Below, one piece after another: positions 52,923-63,200 of a stretch of DNA of 64,000 nt. The notes below the pieces were generated by a model. That model did no database searches and was not told the DNA's origin. It saw only the letters and a list, made by a program, of their open reading frames with translations. The DNA comes from Cristatella mucedo (lineage: Eukaryota > Bryozoa > Phylactolaemata > Cristatellidae): positions 2,993,501-3,057,500 of the forward strand of contig WPIO01000034.1 of NCBI GenBank assembly GCA_009760855.2, in the 5' to 3' direction. The position numbers and the translations under genes were made by a program. Within the stretch, counting starts at the first letter, position 1; each line of letters begins with the position of its first letter.

Positions 52923-55900
52923 TCTGCTCTGTCTGATCTCAGTGGCCTTGTCATTTGGGTGTGGCGTTGCTTGCACAGCTGTGGACACGAACATGCTCGC
53001 TGCAGCCTGTGCTCTGCCTCACTTGTGCTTGCAGCTGTGCATGTCCGTGTTCACCGAGCATGTGCGTCTGCTGCTGTCACCGCTGTCATTACGGTGGCTG
53101 ACGCATCTTATTAATGTGAAATAGTTTTTAGGGAGTTAATTTCTTAAATCAATAGTCTATTAAGGGAATTGTCATTGAAAGTGCAAATTAAAAACTAATC
53201 TCGAGAGCTTGCATGTTCTATTTATAAACTATGAAGGCTGTCAGCAAGAGGTCAGCGCTAGCGTAACTATCTCGACAGGCTGCCGAGTGAAAGCGAAGCT
53301 CTTTCGCTACCCGAGTGAAGCATACCGGGTTGGTGCCTGTCTAGCCTCGCTTCTGGTCCCCATCCTTATCTCGCCATGCCCGTATGTAATAGCATCTTTG
53401 CTTAGCTTTTCAGAAGTGGCTTGCCAACGAAACGTCTCTGAGGTGTTTTGTTGAGGTTATAGTCCAGTAACTTGCATTAACTGTCGAACCTGTGAACTCC
53501 GGAAGTAGGATTCGAATCACTTCAGCCGACTTGCACGCGTCTCTATCACGGCGCCGACTATTTGCACGGGCGGCTCTGTGTCGCCTGGACTGGGTCGCTG
53601 TCGTCGGGCTGTCGGTTTGACTGCAGACGTTGGACCTTGATGTAGGATGCCGTTCGAAATTCCGTCTGCCACACGGCCACGGTCATGGCCAATGCATTCA
53701 TGCATTCCGGAACGACCTGCGACCAGTTTCTACGGTACGTGTCGCTGTGCCCTGCACGTGCAAGCTTGCACACGGTTGTGGTGGTGTCGTTGCAATTGCC
53801 GAGAAGCTTAATTGCTTACTCCCGTGCACCAGTTTATTCATTTATTTTAGTGACAACTTGGATTGGCTCGGCAAGGCAACCAACTGGGCCAAATTCACCG
53901 CCACAGCAAGTTTGGGCGTCATACACAAAGGTCACGAGAAGGACTCGCTGAATCTCATGTCGACCTACCTGCCCAAAGACACGGCTGCCGGCTCGTCACC
54001 ATACTCAGAGGGCGGTGGCTTGTTTGCATTAGGTCTCATCCATGCCAATCACGGTGGCACAATAACCGACTACCTGCTGGGGCAGCTGAAGGATGCCACA
54101 AACGAGGTGAGCTGTGCTTCCCCTTCCGGCCTGAATCCAGCTCTGCCTGACTCGTTTGTTTGCAGCCGCGCGGCTCCTAGTCGAGCGTTAGCGGCGCCCA
54201 AGCATAAGGAGTATTGCCACGTGCATCGTACTCAGATGCCCATTGGCTCGTGCGTGTAGCAGCAGGCCTAGAGATTAGACTAGCAGTTTAGAGGCGAAGC
54301 AAGCACAGTGTGTACTTCTTGTTAGAGTGGGCAGCAGGTGCAATGACCCAACGTTGCCACCCACTCGTTGTCATCGTTGGATGAAAGTATTCGGGTTCGG
54401 GCAGCAGACATCGCCTTGCCCGCTTGCACTTACGACCTCTCGTCTTCCGCTCCTCATGATTGCCTGCCGCCCGTCCGCCCTCGCGGCGGCCTCTTGCAGC
54501 AAGTGCGCCACGGAGGCTGCCTCGGGCTCGGACTAGCCGCCATGAGCACGGCGCGCATGGACGTGTACGAGCAGATCAAGTCGAACCTCTACCAGGACGA
54601 CGCCGTGACGGGCGAGTCTGCCGGCATTGCCATGGGCCTCGTCATGATGGGCACGCAGTCGGCGGGCGCCATCGAAGACATGGTCATGGTGAGAGTGCCG
54701 GCCTATCGGCGCTGCCGCTCGCTCGCTTGCACTCATCTTGCTCTGCTCGAGGCGTCGGCAGCCGAGCCAGCGCTGCCGCTCACTGGGCGACGCCCGACTG
54801 GCTCCTGGTTCCCGCCCCTGCCCTATTGCCGATGTGGCTCGCTCTGGCGCCGTTGCAGTATGCCAAGGAGACGCAGCACGAGAAGATTCTGCGAGGCCTC
54901 GCTCTGGGCATCGCACTCGTCATGTACGGGCGCCTGGAGGAGGCAGACACGATCGTGGACAGCCTGCAGCGAGACAAGGATCCAATCCTGCGCTGGTCGG
55001 CCATGTACACCGTGGCCATGGCGTACGCGGGCACTGCCAACAATGGCGCCATACGACGGCTCCTGCACGTGGCGGTACGTCGGCGGCGGCCGGAGGGTGA
55101 CTGCGGAGTAGACGAGGCCGGAAATACCCTTTCTCCTGCGTCTCTCCAGCGTGAGCGTCGCTGCTCCGCTCTCTCGCTGCGCCTCCTTCGTTCTTGCGTG
55201 CAGCAGCCTGCCGCCAGGTCTCACGTCTGACGTCAAGGCTCACGTGACACGCCGCCAGGTCGGTGTGCTGTCGGCCTGAGCCTGTGCCTCGCAGGGCAGC
55301 GGCACTGGTTGCCCCTCCCTCCTTCCCCGAGGATGGCAGCTGACGTCAAGGCTCACGTGACACGTTGGCTTCGCTGGCTGGCTGGACGCGCGTGCAGTGT
55401 GGCTCGCCCAGCCAGCCCACGGCCCGCGCGAGCTGTTCACATGCACGGCCGCCATCGCTTGCCTTCCTTGGCAGGTGAGTGACGTCAACGACGACGTGAG
55501 GCGGGCGGCCGTCACTGCGCTCGGCTTCCTACTGTTCCGGTAAGCGTGCCAGTGCCGTGCGGTGCTCACCAACTCAGCTAGCCTGAGCCACAGCAGCTCG
55601 ATCGAGCAGCCGAGCTGATGCTCGTGACTTCCCCGTGCGCGGCGGCGGCTCGTCAGAGCTCGTCAGGTCGTGGTTTCGTGCAGTGCAGCTCAGCGCAGTC
55701 CCTTCGGACGGCCAGTTGGAAGCCGTGGCTGCCTGCTGCGGGGGAGGGGGGGGTGGGGGGCATGCACGAGCTGACCTTTATCGCGTCGTCGAGAGCCGCG
55801 GTGGCTGCTGCGAACAAGGAAAACTTGTACGCATCGTCTGCTGCCACTGACGCAGCCACCAGGCTGCACCGGACGCCCAGCTGCCGCAGCGCCGCGCGCA

Positions 55901-58900
55901 CGCTGGCTCTCGAGCGAGCCGACGCCGCCAGCGGGCGGCACGTGACGAAGTTGCGAAGGGTGCGCCTGAATAGCTTGCTGAAGGCTGTGTACACGAGCGG
56001 ATTAGCCAGGCTGGACATGTAGCCGAGCCAGACGAAGGCGTCGACCAGGCGCTGGTCGACCAGCGGCTCCTCGTCAGCTGCTGCAGTCCTTGGCTGCAGC
56101 TTCATGGAAGCTGCGGCCATATTGGTCAGGAAAAATGGGCTCCAGCTGATGACAAAGGTCGAGAAGACGATGCCGAGCACCAGGCTTGCGCGCTGCTCCG
56201 ACGATTCTGTCCGCTCCCCGGTCCGCGCCTGCCGCCGGCGCCCTTCGGCAGCGAAGCAGCGCCCTCCCGCGGCCGTTGCGCTGCTGCCGGGCTCGCGGCT
56301 GGCGCCGCGCAGGCCTGTGGCGCACTCTGCGTCTGCAGCCCCTCCGAATCGGCCCGAAAGCTGCTCGCCCAGGCTTCGACCGTCTTTCGCTGGCGTGCGC
56401 CGGACGCCTAGGCTCGGCGAGCTTCCGAATGGCTGGCGAGCTTCCGGCGGCGCCTCGTAGGCGGCGGAGGCGGCAGCGGTGGCGCTTTTCAGCGAGCGCA
56501 GACGAGACGCCGACATGACGTCAGATCGTCGCGCTCGCACGGCCGACGAGCTGGCGCCTCCGCGCCGCGCGGCCATAGTCCGACCGGCGATGCCGCCTCC
56601 GCGCCGGCTCGCTGTGGCTGCGGGAGGCTGTGGCTCGTGGTCCGCGGCGCGAGCTAGCCGCTCGCCCACCGCTCGCCGGTATCGCTCGACGAGCGGCGAG
56701 GAGGTGCGAGCGACGTCGCCCTGGTGCCGCTTTGCGGCCAGAGAGCTTTGGGGCCTGCCGCTCGAGCCTTCGAGCTCGCAGTTGTCGTCCTTCCTTCGTC
56801 GTCGCGTCGGCGACAGTGGAACCTGCTGCTTGAACGGTCGCTCGCGGCGAAGGAGCGCATCGGGCCCGGAGCGCCGAGCTGCGCTGTCGTCCCTAAGCCG
56901 CTGGCGTAGCAGGCTTCCGGTCAGCAGGTACGCGACTGTCATCACCGCGAACGGCACGAGGAAGGCGCCCACGCTTCCGCACAGCTGGAAGTAGGCCGAG
57001 TCGATGTGACACACGTAGGCAGCGGTAGCAGCAGGACCTTGGCGCCGTGATCGCGGCCCTTCTCGAGCGGCGCTCGGCTCGGCTGTGCACGGCTCCAATC
57101 TCTCCGACGTCGCCTCCGGTGTGGGGTCGTTGTCGTCGCCGCCGCATCCGCCGACGGCCATGCCTCGCTGTGCCTCGCTGAGTCCGAGCACGGGCGTGGA
57201 TATGGCGGCCGACAGCAGCCACACCGCGGCCAGCTTGATGCACGTGGCCCGCCTCGATTTGAGGCTGCCGTACTTGAGCGGATAGCGTATGCCCAGGTAG
57301 CGGTCCACGGAGATAGCGCACATGTGCTGGATGGAGGACGTGCACAGGCACACGTCGCTGAACAGCCATGCGCTGCACGTGGCGTCCGACAGCGGCCAGT
57401 GGCCTGTAATGGTTCATTCAAGCAGCTCGAGCCTTACAGCTCGAGCCTTACAGCTGTACTCCCGCGATGCGGTAGAGCCGTGCATACAGACACCCTCTCC
57501 CCCCTGGCCCCGCCCCCTCTGGTCAGAGGCTTCGAAAGAGCGTCGAAAGCAGTGTTCGAGATTTCTTCACGCTTTTTCTCTGGAGATGTGTACCGTGTCT
57601 CCAAGTGTAAAGCTGCTCCTCCTAGCTGATTGGCTGGACTTACCAGCGTCTCACACTGCAGCTTCCACAAAGACCTTTGCTAAGATCAGTGCACCTTACC
57701 GTGCCTGTCCAAAAATATGCTGGTTAGAAGTGCTGCACGAATTCATCATTCTCGGCGCTACCTTTTGAGCACCCGCCGGTCTCCCTGAGCTGCTCTCTTT
57801 CATCGTCTGCGCACAGCAGACGATGCAACGGGCAGCTCCCGTTTGTGGTCACGTGACCACACAGTATTATTATTATTATTATTATTATTGGAGCTGCCGT
57901 CCACAATCTATTTTGTTTATCTTCAGTCGTTTGGTTTTTTCTCGAAAACTTGTTCTCAGGTGACAGGGTTCTTCAGATTGGCCCCGGTAATAGCCGGGAG
58001 CATTGGAAGTAGACATATTTCTGTTACTTGCGCCGTTTAGGCCTTCCTGCCTGTAAAGTATCAGCTGATTTAACTGCCTCATTTGTATAATTTGCCTCAT
58101 TTTGTATATGCAGAAGAGCCTTAACGGCTGCCACTTGCAGTTGGCGATAATGGATTGCCCACTGCAAGATTCGAACCCACGATCTCGGCCATGAAGAGCG
58201 AGCACTCTGCAGCGAGGCCCGGCTGTTGTGAGCTGCTCAACTACCATGTAGCGCCATTTCTCACCTACATGCACTTCCTCCCCATCGAACAGCATATCGA
58301 ACAGCTTCGGGGTTCGGTCGCTCACCTTCCAGTGTCTTTCGTTCCTCATTCGCACCGGCCTTCCCTATCTGTACTACTTCTTACCAACCTCTCTTCTGAC
58401 TCCAAATCGCATAACTGTGCCTCTGACCAACCTCAGATTTTTTGAAGGCAGTGCCGTTAGTTTGTCTGCTGCAAAAGTCCGGAATTCACTCCCTACTGAC
58501 TCATCACGACATCCTCTGACTTGGAAGACACTTATGATGAAGCGCTAACTCGAACTGTAGACGTTGCAACTTTTCCTTCTCAGCACGTGTTCCATCAATC
58601 GTCCTTCGTGTGTTTGTGCATACTGAAATCGAACGTGTTATCGATAACCAATTGGCCGAACTATTTCCTCTGACCCCCTTGCCTGTCACTCTAGCACTCG
58701 GTCAGTGAGGACTGCGGCAGCCCGAGAGGAAAGGTCTAGGGGCGGCGGCAGTGGTGGCGATGGCAGCTGGGCAGAGTTTGCAGCTGACGTGCCTAGTGCT
58801 AGATGTTTTGGGAAGTTCAGTCGGAACGAATTCAGTATGGACCAAGAGCCCCCGAAGTTTTAACTGGGGATGGGAAGGGGGGGGGGTCTCGGCATGAGTA

Positions 58901-60193
58901 GAGGCCGTAGGAAAGGCTTGCATCATTTATGTAGCAAACTCTTGTGCAGGTGTGTACGTGCATGGGTACAGCAGCTCTGCATCCTCTGATGGTCAATGTA
59001 GTGTATCCCACCTTGCTATGGTCATGCACCGTGTTTTGATAGAGGAAAAGGGTCAAGCGATGGTCAGCTGGTTTAGCAGTCTCATTTCTGTCACCCCAAA
59101 TGGCAATGACGCATTGCCTGGTGCAGGACTCGAACCCACGACCCTGCGGGTCGGAAGTGCGAGTGCCCCCTTGCCCCACCGGGCTAAGACCATGCAGAGA
59201 ATGGTCAGCCTGTTGCCGAGCTGCCGCCCTGTCTGCGCCCTCCAGTCGCCACGAGCCGAGGCGACTGGAGGGCGCAGAAAGCAAGTCGCTTAAAGCAAGC
59301 TTATCGCAGAACTCTCCGCTTGGCTCACCGATTGCTAGCTGAGCTATGCCGAGTGGCATCACGGCTGTGCAGATGAGAAGGTCCGTCGTCGCCAAGGAAG
59401 CCATTATACAGTTAGTCTGAGTTTGTAGTCGCTTGACTTTAGCGATTGCAAGTATGACCAGGGCGTTGCTGCATATTCCGAATGCGGCCAGCAGTGTGAG
59501 CAGAGCTGCCCAGTGAGGCTCTGCTGCCGCCACGTGCTGCTGCTGCGGCTGCTGAGTTGGCAATGCAAGGCTGTCGTTCGCCAACCCATTGCCGTGCATG
59601 AAGGTGGCGCCACTAGCGCCACGGAAGCTCCACCACGTCGATTCGGGAAGGCTTGTGCTGCTGCTGATGCTGCTGCTGCCGCCGCCGTCTTCACTCACGG
59701 CTTCCATGGGGCGATTGCTGCTTGGGAGGCCTCCGAAGCCACTGCTGGAGCTGCTATCCCTGCAGCCGCAGTGCCGCACAAGCCATCCATTGGCCGTCTT
59801 TTGGGTGACCGCCTTGTGCGTGCCAGCGACGGCTATGCTGAGGTCGGCTGCGGCCGACGGCACGGCCGTGACTAAAATTGAGCAGAGTATGTAACTCTTG
59901 CACTCGCGAGATCGAGGCTGCCGGGCCTCGACTGAAGCATGCCTGGCCTACTCTCCAAGGGTTCTCGAAGACATCGATGCTGTGGCACGTGGCATTTGCT
60001 GCCACGGGTAGCTGCCTTCTTGCTGCTACATTGGCCACCAAGCCCTTCTGAATGATTGCTTAGTTTGGAGAGCTAGTACTAACGAAATATATTATGTCAC
60101 ACTAGCAAGGTTAATAGCATCATTGCCGTAACTGCCAGTTGCTTGTTGCTCAAGGAATGCTTTAGAATGAGGTGGCCTTCTCTTATATGCAGA

Positions 60194-60255
<62 letters not shown>

Positions 60256-63200
60256 ACACATGCATACACACACCAACACACACAATTAGTAACAGAGCAT
60301 GCGGACGTGAGCTGTAGCTGGCTTGTGCATGCACATGCTCTCTCTTTCTCAATCCCATTTTCTGTGTCTCTCTGCCTCCCTCCTCTCTCTCTCTCTTTTC
60401 AGTGTCTTTTTTTTACTGTGAACCAGTTGTTTTTTTCTGATTGCAGCACGCCCGACCAGTGTCCTAGCGTCGTATCCTTGCTGTCTGAGAGCTACAACCC
60501 ACACGTGCGCTACGGAGCGGCCATGGCCTTGGGCATTGCCTGCGCCGGAACAGGACTCAAGGTTGACCGAGCAGTCTGGCCAGCGCAGCGCCGGCTCCCG
60601 CTTTCTTCCTTCCGCGTTGCGTTGACTTCAAATGGAATTCGCTCCTAATTGAAATTTAGGAAGCGATCGCTCTATTGGAGCCCATGACCAACGACCCGGT
60701 CAATTACGTGCGCCAGGGAGCTCTCATTGCTTCCGCTCTCGTGCTCGTCCAGCAGACCGAGAACACCAACTCCAAGGTACCGGCTGAGCTGCTGCCCACC
60801 TCTCCTCTCCGCCCTCTCCCAATTTCTCTGCCATTGACACTCCATGCCCAGCCCAGCGCTCCACCCGTGGGGACTGGGAGACGGGCGGGCCCCGCCGCCC
60901 GTCCCTTTGCACTTTGTGCACCTTTATGCTGGGGTCGAAATAGCTAGCTCCGCTCATGCTCTGCATGTGGTGCCACGTCGTAGGTGAAGCAATTTCGTGA
61001 GCTCTACGCCAAAGTGATCAGCGTCAAGCACGAGGATGTGATGGCCAAGTTTGGCGCCGTGCTCGCTCAGGGGATCATTGATGCCGGTCAGCGAGCCCGC
61101 TCTGCTGCTGCTGCTGCAGCTGCCTGCGAAAGGTCGCGATGGTCGCTTGCATCAGTCTTCTGCGGTTCGCCGGCTGGCCGCCTGCCACGCCTCCGAGCTG
61201 CTGCTGCCAGGCGCCCAGGCTCGAGGGCCTGCTTGCTGCCTGCAGCTGGGAGGGAGTGCAAGAGATCTGTCAGCTTATCGTGCGTTCGGCTCCCTCACCC
61301 ACCACCGGGGCGGGGCCTGGCATGCGTGGCAGGGACCACGACGGCCACGACGGTGACTGCATTCGAAGCGGCTGAAGCAAGAGGCAAATCAGTCGCTTCG
61401 CCGACTTGTACCGGTTCATTTGGGGCGGTGGCCGTATTGGAATTGCTATCGATTTCCAGCCGGAGCTGTGTCGTATGAGTAAGGTTAAAGCATTTGCAGT
61501 TTCGTGGCGGCGTGTTAGCCATGCACCTACCGGCGGCGGTAGCAGCAGCAGCAACTATACCTCGGTGGGCTCTCAGCTTCGGGCGTGCCGGGCGAGTCAC
61601 TGCTGTACATGGTGCCGGTACGGTACAAGCCTACCAGTTACTCTTCGTCAGCATTGCCCGCATACCTGCTGACGCCTCGCACTTGCGCTGCGCACAGCCT
61701 GTCGCCTTTCTGCGAGCGTCCGAGGTAAAAACCGTCCTTTGTCTTTACGAGCGGGCCATCGCTGCTGCCAGTGCTGACATGCGGTGTGGCGCGCCCTCGC
61801 ACGCCCTCGGCGCTGGGCGCACCAGCAGCCGACTGCTGGTGCGCCCAGCGCCACGCACCGCTCGCATTCCTCCGTCGTCCACTCGGCGGGCAAGCTCTTA
61901 CCTGAGACAGGAAGAGCGAAATGTCGTGGCCGAGATCTCCTGTCGTCCAAGGCAGCTTTGGTCTCTTGGTGCCACTGCTGTGCTGCACTCAGAGCCCGAG
62001 ATGATCCGTGGGCTATCTTGACCTTTTAATGGCTGCCTGAATGGGCAATTAGGCAGCAAATTGAACGCCTAAACCTGTTTGGTGTTTCCACCGGTTCATC
62101 GGTGCTGGCTCCAAGGTGTTCAGCCGGTGTCGAGTTGCAACCATGCAGTTTCTAATTTCTTGGGTCGTCAATTAGTGTGCAGCCGTGTCGGCAAATGTCG
62201 GCTCGGAGCAGAGCTCTGACTGTCTGCCCCATTTGCCGGCAGCTGTAGCCTCCTGTCGCGACTTGTTTGTTGCTGTCATGCTGAGAATGCAGGCTAATTG
62301 TTAAAGTGCTTTTCGAGGTGGATGAGTGGACTTGCTGGCTGTGTAGATGGGTTCCCTGCTCTGCCCCTTGCCTTCTCTAATGCCTGCACTTTGTTTTGGC
62401 AATGTTAGTGCACCGTGCTGACGTGGTTCCGCAGCCAATTGGGGGCTTTCGACTGATCAGTGGGGCGTGCCATCGGTGAGCCGGTCGTCGTCATCTGGTG
62501 CCGCTCGTAATCCTAAGTAGGTCTTTTTCAATGGCCCCCTCCCTCGGAGCCTTGATAATTGTTATTCAGAAGACCTCCTTATAGAGTGTCATCGTGTTAG
62601 ATCCCGGTTGTCTCCCGGATTGGGAGCTGCTTACAGCAGAGAGCGCCCGTGTTCTCTCCTGGCTGGACTACTGTAAAGTCTTGGCAGCTAGTGCAAAATA
62701 TCCCGTGCAAAATAAACCCGGCTGGTCTTTATAAAAAAAAAGTCAAGGAAATTCAGTGATTTGTCCCGTTTGCCAATGTCTCCATCCCCTAATGCTGAAG
62801 GAACTGTGGTGGCTCCGGGTTTTGTTCGGTGGACCCAAATCAGGTTCTTGCCACATCGCAAGGCCCGCCACGGCTTGGCTCCTTCGTACCTAGCTGAACT
62901 GCTGCATCAGTTTCAGCCTGTTTGCCCCCTCAGGTCCTGTGTGGACAATAAATTAGCTGTCCCATTCCTCCGCTTAAAGACAGTTGGCGACAGAAGCTTT
63001 AGCTCTGCAGGTCCTAGACTGTGGAACTCGCTTCCACGACTCTTATGCAACGACAACTACTCTCCAACTGCCGACTATGGCGCATCCTTTTCAGCGGTCC
63101 TGAGCTGCTACTTCCATGCTACTCACTACCTCAACTGCTCTCCTAACTCTGCTATGCTTCCCACTTTCTCTTTGTTGCGTGAGACGAAGTCTGTTGGCTA

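Noticed and set aside
54460-55230. Open frame of 256 codons on the plus strand and several long minus-strand frames in 54.5-57.4 kb
   Set aside because: The region is very GC-rich, so stops are rare in all frames. The true frames are fixed by PSMD1 and receptor similarity.
59708-59863. Receptor start at the GTG at 59863
   Set aside because: It is not an ATG. The first ATG in frame is 59707; an upstream coding exon remains possible.
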